NCBI RefSeq assembly: GCF_037975245.1
Contig: NC_092577.1
Span: 22,904,398 to 22,968,397, forward strand
Reading direction: 5' to 3'
Length of the DNA stretch: 64,000 bases
Source of the DNA: Apostichopus japonicus
Lineage: Eukaryota; Echinodermata; Holothuroidea; Aspidochirotida; Stichopodidae
Part shown: in pieces, positions 1-11,259 of the stretch
How positions within the stretch are numbered: the first letter of the stretch is position 1
Layout: each line of letters opens with the position of its first letter
Program-made: the position numbers and the translations under genes
Notes under the pieces: model-generated
Told to the model about the DNA's origin: nothing
Database searches by the model: none
Seen by the model: only the letters and a program-made list of their open reading frames with translations

Positions 1-252
1 TTAAATCCACTCATCATAACCTACCAAACAACTAGCCTGCATTTCACCTCTTGTAATGTCTACGGCCACATGACGTTCAATATACCGGTTCTCGTCCGAT
101 CACCGAAGTCAAGCAACGTAGAGCGCAGTCAGTACTAAGGTGGGTGACCGCCTGGGAATACTGGGTGCCGTAGGCTTTTATTTTCCTAATTGATAACACT
201 ATGTTGCCACGACGATGAAAAATTGAAATGGCCTACATTGACCTCTTGTTAT

Positions 253-371
253 GTCTACGGCCATATCACGTTGACTATACCGGTTCTCGTCCGATCACCG
301 AAGTCAAGCAACGAAGAGCGCAGTCAGTACTTGGATGGATGACCGCCTGGGAATACTGGGTGTCGTAGGCT
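253..371 (+). rRNA. 5S rRNA, reference description of an internal-class gene
   Basis: 5S rRNA is the small RNA of the large ribosomal subunit, made by RNA polymerase III and bound by TFIIIA, uL18 and uL5. The gene is 119 nt. Helix I pairs GTCTACGGC (1-9) with GCCGTAGGC (110-118). Helix III pairs CGGT (29-32) with ACCG (45-48). The internal promoter covers box A (about 50-64, AGTCAAGCAACGTAG), the intermediate element (about 67-72) and box C (about 80-97, TGGATGGGTGACCGCC). Termination is at TTTTATTTT directly after GTAGGC. This copy has small private changes (CGAAGAG, GATGGATG, GTGTCG) that are shared with its copies at 2509, 5471, 5861, 7907, 10163, 15482 and 17517, which shows block copying. 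Confidence 0.97.
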
Positions 372-381
372 TTTATTTTCC
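371..381 (+). terminator. Pol III terminator of internal 5S genes (reference copy)
   Basis: Directly after GTAGGC stand two T4 runs, TTTTATTTT. Pol III stops at four or more T. All internal and most leader genes have this form. Terminal genes instead have CTTTCTTTTT or CTTCCTTTT, so their first full T-run lies several nucleotides further on. Confidence 0.8.
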
Positions 382-447
382 TAATTGATAACACTATGTT
401 GCCACGACGATGAGAAATTGAAATGGCCTACATTGACCTCTTGTTAT
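372..447 (+). repeat. Short 76-bp 5S spacer (reference copy)
   Basis: This spacer recurs between most neighbouring 5S genes. It begins with the T-run terminator, continues CCTAATTGATAACACTATG, GCCACGACGATG and AATTGAAATG, and ends with the proximal element GCCTACATT...CTCTTGTTAT. Variants at the start (CCTAATT, ACAATT, CCCAATT, GTAATT, CATAATT, CCTCATT) and GAAATT/GAAAGTG/AAAATT forms mark families of units. It encodes only a chance ~20-codon reading frame. Confidence 0.93.
426..447 (+). promoter_or_regulatory. Conserved element at -22 to -1 of the 5S gene
   Basis: The 22 bp upstream of the gene start with GCCTACATT and end with CTCTTGTTAT. Nearly the same string precedes leader genes after otherwise unrelated long spacers (GCCTGCATTT...CTCTTGTAAT after L1, GCCTACATTT...CTCTTAGAAT after L3 and L4). 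Its retention where the rest of the spacer differs suggests an upstream Pol III start element, as known for many animal 5S genes; the role itself is inference. There is no clear TATA box near -25. Confidence 0.55.
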
Positions 448-761
448 GTCTACGGCCATATCACGTTGACTATACCGGTTCTCGTCCGATCACCGAAGTC
501 AAGCAACGTAGAGCGCAGTCAGTACTTGGATGGGTGACCCCCTGGGAATACTGGGTGCCGTAGGCTTTTATTTTCCTAATTGATAACACTATGTTGCCAC
601 GACGATGAAAAATTGAAATGGCCTACATTGACCTCTTGTTATGTCTACGGCCATATCACGTTGACTATACCGGTTCTCGTCCGATCACCGAAGTCAAGCA
701 ACGTAGAGCGCAGTCAGTACTTGGATGGGTGACCGCCTGGGAATACTGGGTGCCGTAGGCT

Positions 762-1028
762 TTTATTTTCCTAATTGATAACACTATGTTGCCACGACGA
801 TGAGAAATTGAAATGGCCTACATTGACCTCTTGTCACAAGGAAAGCGATTTGAAAATCGAATATATTTATAAATAACTACTTTGTTTTTATGTATTAGAA
901 TTTTATACATATATATGTAAAATATAGATTAACATAATATATATTAAATCCATTCATGTATAATATATATATTAAATCAACTCATCATAACCTACCACAC
1001 AAGTAGTCTGCATTTCACCTCTTGTTAT
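762..1028 (+). repeat. L2 long spacer (reference copy)
   Basis: The first part is the short spacer; at CTCTTG it switches to TCACAAGGAAAGCG and an AT-rich stretch with AACTACTTTGTTTTTATG, then AAATCAACTCATC, CACACAAGTAGTC and the proximal element. L2 copies follow the genes at 643, 1029, 2899, 3285, 6251, 8297, 8683, 15872, 16258, 17907 and 18293, and none are found beyond 18.7 kb. Confidence 0.88.
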
Positions 1029-1121
1029 GTCTACGGCCACATCACGTTGACGATACCGGTTCTCGTCCGATCACCGAAGTCAAGCAACGTAGAGCGCAGT
1101 CAGTACTGGGTGCCGTAGGCT
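1029..1121 (+). pseudogene. 5S rRNA with 26-bp internal deletion (block 2)
   Basis: The gene reads CAGTAC directly into TGGGTGCC, losing 26 bp that span box C. TACT occurs at both ends of the lost piece in normal genes, which fits slippage or microhomology-mediated deletion. Without box C, TFIIIA binding and transcription should fail. It stands alone between two L2 spacers. Confidence 0.9.
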
Positions 1122-1385
1122 TTTATCTTCCCAATTGATAACACTATGTTGCCACGACGATGAGAAATTGAAATGGCCTACATTGTCTTGCCACAAGGAA
1201 AGCGATTTGAAAATCGAATATATTTATAAATAACTACTTTGTTTTTATGTATTAGAATTTTATACATATATATGTAAAATATAGATTAACATTATATATA
1301 TTAAATCCATTCATGTATAATATATATATTAAATCAACTCATCATAACCTACCACACAAGTAGTCTGCATTTCACCTCTTGTAAT

Positions 1386-2089
1386 GTCTACGGCCACATC
1401 ACGTTGACGATACCGGTGCTCGTCCGATCACCGAAGTCAAGCAACGTAGAGCGCAGTCAGTACTTGGATGGGTGACCGCCTGGGAATACTGGGTGCCGTA
1501 GGCTTTTATTTTCCTAATTGATAACACTATGTTGCCACGACGATGAGAAATTGAAATGGCCTACATTGACCTCTTGTTATGTCTACGGCCATATCACGTT
1601 GACGATACCGGTTCTCGTCCGATCACCGAAGTCAAGCAACGTAGAGCGCAGTCAGTACTTGGATGGGTGACCGCCTGGGAATACTGGGTGCCGTAGGCTT
1701 TTATTTTCCTAATTGATAACACTATGTTGCCACGACGATGAGAAATTGAAATGGCCTACATTGACCTCTTGTTATGTCTACGGCCATATCACGTTGACGA
1801 TACCGGTTCTCGTCCGATCACCGAAGTCAAGCAACGTAGAGCGCAGTCAGTACTTGGATGGGTGACCGCCTGGGAATACTGGGTGCCGTAGGCTTTTATT
1901 TTCCTAATTGATAACACTATGTTGCCACGACGATGAGAAATTGAAATGGCCTACATTGACCTCTTGTTATGTCTACGGCCATATCACGTTGACTATACCG
2001 TTTCTCGTCCGATCACCGAAGTCAAGCAACGTAGAGCGCAGTCAGTACTTGGATGGGTGACCGCCTGGGAATACTGGGTGCCGTAGGCC
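1386..2089 (+). rRNA. 5S block 3, four genes
   Basis: Starts are 1386, 1581, 1776 and 1971. The first gene, after an L2 spacer, has GATACCGGTGCTCG. The terminal gene at 1971 has ACCGTTTCTCG and the TTTCTTTTT 3' flank, then an L1 spacer. Confidence 0.95.
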
Positions 2090-2313
2090 TTTCTTTTTCT
2101 AATTAGAACACTGTCTTGCCACAAGGAAAGCGATTTGAAAATCGAATATATTAATAAATAACTCGATTGTTTTTATATATTAGAATTTAATACATATATA
2201 TGTGAAATATAGATTAACTTAATATATATTAAATACATTCATGTATAATATATACATTAAATCCACTCATCATAACCTACCAAACAACTAGCCTGCATTT
2301 CACCTCTTGTAAT
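2090..2313 (+). repeat. L1 long spacer (reference copy)
   Basis: About 224 bp. It runs from the terminal-type T-runs and AATTAGAACACTGTCTTGCC through AAGGAAAGCG, an inverted repeat CGATTTGAAAATCG, the AT-rich stretch with ATACATATATATGTG, then TCATCATAACCTACC, CAAACAACTAGCC and the proximal element. It separates most blocks. A subfamily with an 8-bp loss in the AT-rich part (335-bp gene-to-gene step) follows the genes at 37532, 38798, 47488, 48018 and 49284. Confidence 0.9.
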
Positions 2314-3017
2314 GTCTACGGCCACATGACGTTCAATATACCGGTTCTCGTCCGATCACCGAAGTCAAGCAACGTAGAGCGCAGTCAGTACTAAGGTGGG
2401 TGACCGCCTGGGAATACTGGGTGCCGTAGGCTTTTATTTTCCTAATTGATAACACTATGTTGCCACGACGATGAAAAATTGAAATGGCCTACATTGACCT
2501 CTTGTTATGTCTACGGCCATATCACGTTGACTATACCGGTTCTCGTCCGATCACCGAAGTCAAGCAACGAAGAGCGCAGTCAGTACTTGGATGGATGACC
2601 GCCTGGGAATACTGGGTGTCGTAGGCTTTTATTTTCCTAATTGATAACACTATGTTGCCACGACGATGAGAAATTGAAATGGCCTACATTGACCTCTTGT
2701 TATGTCTACGGCCATATCACGTTGACTATACCGGTTCTCGTCCGATCACCGAAGTCAAGCAACGTAGAGCGCAGTCAGTACTTGGATGGGTGACCCCCTG
2801 GGAATACTGGGTGCCGTAGGCTTTTATTTTCCTAATTGATAACACTATGTTGCCACGACGATGAAAAATTGAAATGGCCTACATTGACCTCTTGTTATGT
2901 CTACGGCCATATCACGTTGACTATACCGGTTCTCGTCCGATCACCGAAGTCAAGCAACGTAGAGCGCAGTCAGTACTTGGATGGGTGACCGCCTGGGAAT
3001 ACTGGGTGCCGTAGGCT
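2314..3017 (+). rRNA. 5S block 4, four genes
   Basis: Starts are 2314, 2509, 2704 and 2899. This is the 2,256-bp-shifted copy of block 1 with the same private variants. L2 follows. Confidence 0.95.
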
Positions 3018-3284
3018 TTTATTTTCCTAATTGATAACACTATGTTGCCACGACGATGAGAAATTGAAATGGCCTACATTGACCTCTTGTCACAAGGAAA
3101 GCGATTTGAAAATCGAATATATTTATAAATAACTACTTTGTTTTTATGTATTAGAATTTTATACATATATATGTAAAATATAGATTAACATAATATATAT
3201 TAAATCCATTCATGTATAATATATATATTAAATCAACTCATCATAACCTACCACACAAGTAGTCTGCATTTCACCTCTTGTTAT

Positions 3285-3377
3285 GTCTACGGCCACATCA
3301 CGTTGACGATACCGGTTCTCGTCCGATCACCGAAGTCAAGCAACGTAGAGCGCAGTCAGTACTGGGTGCCGTAGGCT
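3285..3377 (+). pseudogene. 5S rRNA with 26-bp deletion (block 5)
   Basis: Copy of the gene at 1029, including the rare TTTTATCTTCCC flank. L2 spacers lie on both sides. Confidence 0.9.
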
Positions 3378-3641
3378 TTTATCTTCCCAATTGATAACAC
3401 TATGTTGCCACGACGATGAGAAATTGAAATGGCCTACATTGTCTTGCCACAAGGAAAGCGATTTGAAAATCGAATATATTTATAAATAACTACTTTGTTT
3501 TTATGTATTAGAATTTTATACATATATATGTAAAATATAGATTAACATTATATATATTAAATCCATTCATGTATAATATATATATTAAATCAACTCATCA
3601 TAACCTACCACACAAGTAGTCTGCATTTCACCTCTTGTAAT

Positions 3642-4319
3642 GTCTACGGCCACATCACGTTGACGATACCGGTGCTCGTCCGATCACCGAAGTCAAGCAA
3701 CGTAGAGCGCAGTCAGTACTTGGATGGGTGACCGCCTGGGAATACTGGGTGCCGTAGGCTTTTATTTTCCTAATTGATAACACTATGTTGCCACGACGAT
3801 GAGAAATTGAAATGGCCTACATTGACCTCTTGTTATGTCTACGGCCATATCACGTTGACGATACCGGTTCTCGTCCGATCACCGAAGTCAAGCAACGTAG
3901 AGCGCAGTCAGTACTTGGATGGGTGACCGCCTGGGAATACTGGGTGCCGTAGGCTTTTATTTTCCTAATTGATAACACTATGTTGCCACGACGATGAGAA
4001 ATTGAAATGGCCTACATTGACCTCTTGTTATGTCTACGGCCATATCACGTTGACGATACCGGTTCTCGTCCGATCACCGAAGTCAAGCAACGTAGAGCGC
4101 AGTCAGTACTGGGTGCCGTAGGCTTTTATTTTCCCAATTGATAACACTATGTTGCCACGACGATGAGAAAGTGAAATGGCCTACATTGACCTCTTGTTAT
4201 GTCTACGGCCATATCACGTTGACTATACCGGTTCTCGTCCGATCACCGAAGTCAAGCAACGTAGAGCGCAGTCAGTACTTGGATGGGTGACCGCCTGGGA
4301 ATACTGGGTGCCGTAGGCC
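3642..4319 (+). rRNA. 5S block 6, three full genes and one deleted
   Basis: Starts are 3642, 3837, 4032 (26-bp deletion) and 4201. Compared with block 3, the third gene is replaced by a deleted copy, which ends the similarity of the 2,256-bp repeat. The terminal gene is followed by L1. Confidence 0.95.
4032..4124 (+). pseudogene. 5S rRNA with 26-bp deletion inside block 6
   Basis: CAGTACTGGG junction; box C absent. It lies in a row of normal genes and keeps the short spacer with TTCCCAATT. Confidence 0.88.
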
Positions 4320-4543
4320 TTTCTTTTTCTAATTAGAACACTGTCTTGCCACAAGGAAAGCGATTTGAAAATCGAATATATTAATAAATAACTCGATTGT
4401 TTTTATATATTAGAATTTAATACATATATATGTGAAATATAGATTAACTTAATATATATTAAATACATTCATGTATAATATATACATTAAATCCACTCAT
4501 CATAACCTACCAAACAACTAGCCTGCATTTCACCTCTTGTAAT

Positions 4544-5051
4544 GTCTACGGCCACATCTCACGTTCAATATACCGGTTCTCGTCCGATCAGGTAAGTCAA
4601 GTAACGTAGAGCGCAGTCAGTACTAAGGTGGGTGACCGCCTGGGAATACTGGGTGCCGTAGGCTTTTATTTTCACAATTGATAACACTATGTTGCCACGA
4701 CGATGAGAAATTGAAATGGCCTCCATTGACCTCTTCTTATGTCTACGGCCATATCACGTTGACTATACCGGTTCTCGTTCGATCACCGAAGTCAAGCAAC
4801 GTAGAGCGCAGTCAGTACTTGGATGGGTGACCGCCTGGGAATACTGGGTGCCGTAGGCTTTTACTTTCCTAATTGATAACACTATGTTGCCACGACGATG
4901 AGAAAGTGAAATGGCCTACATTGACCTCTTATGTAAACGGCCATATCACGTTGACTATACCGGTTCTCGTCCGATCACCGAAGTCAAGCAACGTAGAGCG
5001 CAGTCAGTACTTGGATGGGTGACCGCCTGGGAATACTGGGTGCCGTAGGCC
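4544..5051 (+). rRNA. 5S block 7, three genes
   Basis: Starts are 4544, 4741 and 4933. The leader has a 2-bp insertion (CATCTCACG), CAGGTAAGT and AAGTAACG. The gene at 4933 begins GTAAACGG. The whole block recurs as blocks 10 and 19. Confidence 0.94.
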
Positions 5052-5275
5052 TTCCTTTTCCTAATTAGAACACTGTCTTGCCACAAGGAAAGCGATTTGA
5101 AAATCGAATATATTAATAAATAACTCGATTGTTTTTATATATTAGAATTTAATACATATATATGTGAAATATAGATGAACTTAATATATATTAAATACAT
5201 TCATGTATAATATATACATTAAATCCACTCATCATAACCTACCAAACAACTAGCCTGCATTTCACCTCTTGTAAT

Positions 5276-6369
5276 GTCTACGGCCACATCACGTTCAATA
5301 TACCGGTTCTCGTCCGATCACCGAAGTCAAGCAACGTAGAGCGCAGTCAGTACTAAGGTGGGTGACCGCCTGGGAATACTGGGTGCCGTAGGCTTTTATT
5401 TTCCTAATTGATAACACTATAATGCCACGACGATGAAAAATTGAAATGGCCTACATTGACCTCTTGTTATGTCTACGGCCATATCACGTTGACTATACCG
5501 GTTCTCGTCCGATCACCGAAGTCAAGCAACGAAGAGCGCAGTCAGTACTTGGATGGATGACCGCCTGGGAATACTGGGTGTCGTAGGCTTTTATTTTCCT
5601 AATTGATAACACTATGTTGCCACGACGATGAGAAATTGAAATGGCCTACATTGACCTCTTGTTATGTCTACGGCCATATCACGTTGACTATACCGGTTCT
5701 CGTCCGATCACCGAAGTCAAGCAACGTAGAGCGCAGTCAGTACTTGGATGGGTGACCCCCTGGGAATACTGGGTGCCGTAGGCTTTTATTTTCCTAATTG
5801 ATAACACTATGTTGCCACGACGATGAAAAATTGAAATGGCCTACATTGACCTCTTGTTATGTCTACGGCCATATCACGTTGACTATACCGGTTCTCGTCC
5901 GATCACCGAAGTCAAGCAACGAAGAGCGCAGTCAGTACTTGGATGGATGACCGCCTGGGAATACTGGGTGTCGTAGGCTTTTATTTTCCTAATTGATAAC
6001 ACTATGTTGCCACGACGATGAGGAATTGAAATGGCCTACATTGACCTCTTGTTATGTCTACGGCCATATCACGTTGACTATACCGGTTCTCGTCCGATCA
6101 CCGAAGTCAAGCAACGTAGAGCGCAGTCAGTACTTGGATGGGTGACCCCCTGGGAATACTGGGTGCCGTAGGCTTTTATTTTCCTAATTGATAACACTAT
6201 GTTGCCACGACGATGAAAAATTGAAATGGCCTACATTGACCTCTTGTTATGTCTACGGCCATATCACGTTGACTATACCGGTTCTCGTCCGATCACCGAA
6301 GTCAAGCAACGTAGAGCGCAGTCAGTAGTTGGATGGGTGACCGCCTGGGAATACTGGGTGCCGTAGGCT
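5276..6369 (+). rRNA. 5S block 8, six genes
   Basis: Starts are 5276, 5471, 5666, 5861, 6056 and 6251. The pair 5471+5666 is repeated as 5861+6056 with the same private changes (GATGGATG, then GACCCCC), a 390-bp dimer duplication. L2 follows. Confidence 0.95.
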
Positions 6370-6636
6370 TTTATTTTCCTAATTGATAACACTATGTTGC
6401 CACGACGATGAGAAATTGAAATGGCCTACATTGACCTCTTGTCACAAGGAAAGCGATTTGAAAATCCAATATATTTATAAATAACTACTTTGTTTTTATG
6501 TATTAGAATTTTATACATATATATGTAAAATATAGATTAACATAATATATATTAAATCCATTCATGTATAATATATATATTAAATCAACTCATCATAACC
6601 TACCACACAAGTAGTCTGCATTTCACCTCTTGTTAT

Positions 6637-6755
6637 GTCTACGGCCACATCACGTTGACGATACCGGTTCTCGTCCGATCACCGAAGTCAAGCAACGTAG
6701 AGCGCAGTCAGTACTTGGATGGGTGACCGCCTGGGAATACTGGGTGCCGTAGGCC
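6637..6755 (+). rRNA. 5S block 9, single gene
   Basis: Full gene standing alone: L2 upstream, terminal-type TTTCTTTTT and L1 downstream. It joins a leader-type front half and a terminal-type back half, as an unequal exchange would produce. Confidence 0.95.
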
Positions 6756-6979
6756 TTTCTTTTTCTAATTAGAACACTGTCTTGCCACAAGGAAAGCGAT
6801 TTGAAAATCCAATATATTAATAAATAACTCGATTGTTTTTATATATTAGAATTTAATACATATATATGTGAAATATAGATTAACTTAATATATATTAAAT
6901 ACATTCATGTATAATATATACATTAAATCCACTCATCATAACCTACCAAACAACTAGCCTGCATTTCACCTCTTGTAAT

Positions 6980-7487
6980 GTCTACGGCCACATCTCACGT
7001 TCAATATACCGGTTCTCGTCCGATCAGGTAAGTCAAGTAACGTAGAGCGCAGTCAGTACTAAGGTGGGTGACCGCCTGGGAATACTGGGTGCCGTAGGCT
7101 TTTATTTTCACAATTGATAACACTATGTTGCCACGACGATGAGAAATTGAAATGGCCTCCATTGACCTCTTCTTATGTCTACGGCCATATCACGTTGACT
7201 ATACCGGTTCTCGTTCGATCACCGAAGTCAAGCAACGTAGAGCGCAGTCAGTACTTGGATGGGTGACCGCCTGGGAATACTGGGTGCCGTAGGCTTTTAC
7301 TTTCCTAATTGATAACACTATGTTGCCACGACGATGAGAAAGTGAAATGGCCTACATTGACCTCTTATGTAAACGGCCATATCACGTTGACTATACCGGT
7401 TCTCGTCCGATCACCGAAGTCAAGCAACGTAGAGCGCAGTCAGTACTTGGATGGGTGACCGCCTGGGAATACTGGGTGCCGTAGGCC
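6980..7487 (+). rRNA. 5S block 10, three genes
   Basis: Starts are 6980, 7177 and 7369. Copy of block 7 at +2,436 with the same CATCTCACG, GTTCGATC and GTAAACGG marks. Confidence 0.94.
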
Positions 7488-7711
7488 TTCCTTTTCCTAA
7501 TTAGAACACTGTCTTGCCACAAGGAAAGCGATTTGAAAATCGAATATATTAATAAATAACTCGATTGTTTTTATATATTAGAATTTAATACATATATATG
7601 TGAAATATAGATTAACTTAATATATATTAAATACATTCATGTATAATATATACATTAAATCCACTCATCATAACCTACCAAACAACTAGCCTGCATTTCA
7701 CCTCTTGTAAT

Positions 7712-8415
7712 GTCTACGGCCACATGACGTTCAATATACCGGTTCTCGTCCGATCACCGAAGTCAAGCAACGTAGAGCGCAGTCAGTACTAAGGTGGGTG
7801 ACCGCCTGGGAATACTGGGTGCCGTAGGCTTTTATTTTCCTAATTGATAACACTATAATGCCACGACGATGAAAAATTGAAATGGCCTACATTGACCTCT
7901 TGTTATGTCTACGGCCATATCACGTTGACTATACCGGTTCTCGTCCGATCACCGAAGTCAAGCAACGAAGAGCGCAGTCAGTACTTGGATGGATGACCGC
8001 CTGGGAATACTGGGTGTCGTAGGCTTTTATTTTCCTAATTGATAACACTATGTTGCCACGACGATGAGAAATTGAAATGGCCTACATTGACCTCTTGTTA
8101 TGTGTACGGCCATATCACGTTGACTATACCGGTTCTCGTCCGATCACCGAAGTCAAGCAACGTAGAGCGCAGTCAGTACTTGGATGGGTGACCCCCTGGG
8201 AATACTGGGTGCCGTAGGCTTTTATTTTCCTAATTGATAACACTATGTTGCCACGACGATGAAAAATTGAAATGGCCTACATTGACCTCTTGTTATGTCT
8301 ACGGCCATATCACGTTGACTATACCGGTTCTCGTCCGATCACCGAAGTCAAGCAACGTAGAGCGCAGTCAGTACTTGGATGGGTGACCGCCTGGGAATAC
8401 TGGGTGCCGTAGGCT
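7712..8415 (+). rRNA. 5S block 11, four genes
   Basis: Starts are 7712, 7907, 8102 and 8297; of block 1 type. The gene at 8102 begins GTGTAC, a helix I change. L2 follows. Confidence 0.95.
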
Positions 8416-8682
8416 TTTATTTTCCTAATTGATAACACTATGTTGCCACGACGATGAGAAATTGAAATGGCCTACATTGACCTCTTGTCACAAGGAAAGC
8501 GATTTGAAAATCCAATATATTTATAAATAACTACTTTGTTTTTATGTATTAGAATTTTATTCATATATATGTAAAATATAGATTAACATAATGAATATTA
8601 AATCCATTCATGTATAATATATATATTAAATCAACTCATCATAACCTACCACACAAGTAGTCTGCATTTCACCTCTTGTTAT

Positions 8683-8775
8683 GTCTACGGCCACATCACG
8701 TTGACGATACCGGTTCTCGTCCGATCACCGAAGTCAAGCAACGTAGAGCGCAGTCAGTACTGGGTGCCGTAGGCT
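8683..8775 (+). pseudogene. 5S rRNA with 26-bp deletion (block 12)
   Basis: Same CAGTACTGGG junction, between L2 spacers, as at 1029. Confidence 0.9.
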
Positions 8776-9039
8776 TTTATTTTCCCAATTGATAACACTA
8801 TGTTGCCACGACGATGAGAAATTGAAATGGCCTACATTGTCTTGCCACAAGGAAAGCGATTTGAAAATCGAATATATTTATAAATAACTACTTTGTTTTT
8901 ATGTATTAGAATTTTATACATATATATGTAAAATATAGATTAACATTATATATATTAAATCCATTCATGTATAATATATATATTAAATCAACTCATCATA
9001 ACCTACCACACAAGTAGTCTGCATTTCACCTCTTGTAAT

Positions 9040-9743
9040 GTCTACGGCCACATCACGTTGACGATACCGGTGCTCGTCCGATCACCGAAGTCAAGCAACG
9101 TAGAGCGCAGTCAGTACTTGGATGGGTGACCGCCTGGGAATACTGGGTGCCGTAGGCTTTTATTTTCCTAATTGATAACACTATGTTGCCACGACGATGA
9201 GAAATTGAAATGGCCTACATCGACCTCTTGTTATGTCTACGGCCATATCACGTTGACGATACCGGTGCTCGTCCGATCACCGAAGTCAAGCAACGTAGAG
9301 CGCAGTCAGTGCTTGGATGGGTGACCGCCTGGGAATACTGGGTGCCGTAGGCTTTTATTTTCCTAATTGATAACACTATGTTGCCACGACGATGAGAAAT
9401 TGAAATGGCCTACATTGACCTCTTGTTATGTCTACGGCCATATCACGTTGACGATACCGGTGCTCGTCCGATCACCGAAGTCAAGCAACGTAGAGCGCAG
9501 TCAGTACTTGGATGGGTGACCGCCTGGGAATACTGGGTGCCGTAGGCTTTTATTTTCCTAATTGATAACACTATGTTGCCACGACGATGAGAAATTGAAA
9601 TGGCCTACATTGACCTCTTGTTATGTCTACGGCCATATCACGTTGACTATACCGTTTCTCGTCCGATCACCGAAGTCAAGCAACGTAGAGCGCAGTCAGT
9701 ACTTGGATGGGTGACCGCCTGGGAATACTGGGTGCCGTAGGCC
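9040..9743 (+). rRNA. 5S block 13, four genes
   Basis: Starts are 9040, 9235, 9430 and 9625. The first three all carry GGTGCTCG, normally seen only in the first gene after L2, so it has spread by conversion or unequal exchange. The gene at 9235 has CAGTGCTTGG. Terminal gene has ACCGTTTCTCG. Confidence 0.95.
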
Positions 9744-9967
9744 TTTCTTTTTCTAATTAGAACACTGTCTTGCCACAAGGAAAGCGATTTGAAAATCCAA
9801 TATATTAATAAATAACTCGATTGTTTTTATATATTAGAATTTAATACATATATATGTGAAATATAGATTAACTTAATATATATTAAATACATTCATGTAT
9901 AATATATACATTAAATCCACTCATCATAACCTACCAAACAACTAGCCTGCATTTCACCTCTTGTAAT

Positions 9968-11035
9968 GTCTACGGCCACATGACGTTCAATATACCGGTT
10001 CTCGTCCGATCACCGAAGTCAAGCAACGTAGAGCGCAGTCAGTACTAAGGTGGGTGACCGCCTGGGAATACTGGGTGCCGTAGGCTTTTATTTTCCTAAT
10101 TGATAACACTATGTTGCCACGACGATGAAAAATTGAAATGGCCTACATTGACCTCTTGTTATGTCTACGGCCATATCACGTTGACTATACCGGTTCTCGT
10201 CCGATCACCGAAGTCAAGCAACGAAGAGCGCAGTCAGTACTTGGATGGATGACCGCCTGGGAATACTGGGTGTCGTAGGCTTTTATTTTCCTAATTGATA
10301 ACACTATGTTGCCACGACGATGAGAAATTGAAATGGCCTACATTGACCTCTTGTTATGTCTACGGCCATATCACGTTGACTATACCGGTTCTCGTCCGAT
10401 CACCGAAGTCAAGCAACGTAGAGCGCAGTCAGTACTTGGATGGGTGACCCCCTGGGAATACTGGGTGCCGTAGGCTTCTATTTTCCTAATTGATAACACT
10501 ATGTTGCCACGACGATGAAAAATTGAAATGGCCTACATTGACCTCTTGTTATGTCTACGGCCATATCACGTTGACTATACCGGTTCTCGTCCGATCACCG
10601 AAGTCAAGCAACGTAGAGCGCAGTCAGTACTTGGATGGGTGACCGCCTGGGAATACTGGGTGCCGTAGGCTTTTATTTTCCTAATTGATAACACTATGTT
10701 GCCACGACGATGAGAAATTGAAATGGCCTACATTGACCTCTTGTTATGTCTACGGCCATATCACGTTGACGATACCGGTTCTCGTCCGATCACCGAAGTC
10801 AAGCAACGTAGAGCGCAGTCAGAGCTGGGTGCCGTAGGCTTTTATTTTCCCAATTGATAACACTATGTTGCCACGACGATGAGAAAGTGAAATGGCCTAC
10901 ATTGATTTCTTGTTATGTCTACGGCCATATCACGTTGACTATACCGGTTCTCGTCCGATCACCGAAGTCAAGCAACGTAGAGCGCAGTCAGTACTTGGAT
11001 GGGTGACCGCCTGGGAATACTGGGTGCCGTAGGCC
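9968..11035 (+). rRNA. 5S block 14, five full genes and one deleted
   Basis: Starts are 9968, 10163, 10358, 10553, 10748 (deleted) and 10917. The front four match block 1; the last two match the end of blocks 6 and 22, a block-level chimera without an L2 spacer. Confidence 0.95.
10748..10840 (+). pseudogene. 5S rRNA with 26-bp deletion, CAGAGC form
   Basis: The junction reads CAGTCAGAGCTGGG instead of CAGTCAGTACTGGG. The same form occurs at 16810. Confidence 0.88.
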
Positions 11036-11259
11036 TTTCTTTTTCTAATTAGAACACTGTCTTGCCACAAGGAAAGCGATTTGAAAATCGAATATATTAA
11101 TAAATAACTCGATTGTTTTTATATATTAGAATTTAATACATATATATGTGAAATATAGATTAACTTAATATATATTAAATACATTCATGTATAATATATA
11201 CATTAAATCCACTCATCATAACCTACCAAACAACTAGCCTGCATTTCACCTCTTGTAAT

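Larger units (their letters stand above)
58..761 (+). rRNA. 5S block 1, four genes
   Basis: Gene starts are 58, 253, 448 and 643. The leader at 58 follows an L1 spacer and has CACATGACG, TTCAATATA and ACTAAGGTG but the normal helix III sequence ACCG. The gene at 448 has GACCCCCTGG in box C. An L2 spacer follows. This block is the first third of a 2,256-bp repeat. Confidence 0.95.

Noticed and set aside
2090-2313. Spliced-leader RNA or snRNA gene in the long spacer, prompted by CAGGTAAGT in leaders
   Set aside because: No Sm-binding site or hairpin arrangement of an SL RNA is seen, and the donor-like string lies inside the 5S gene itself.
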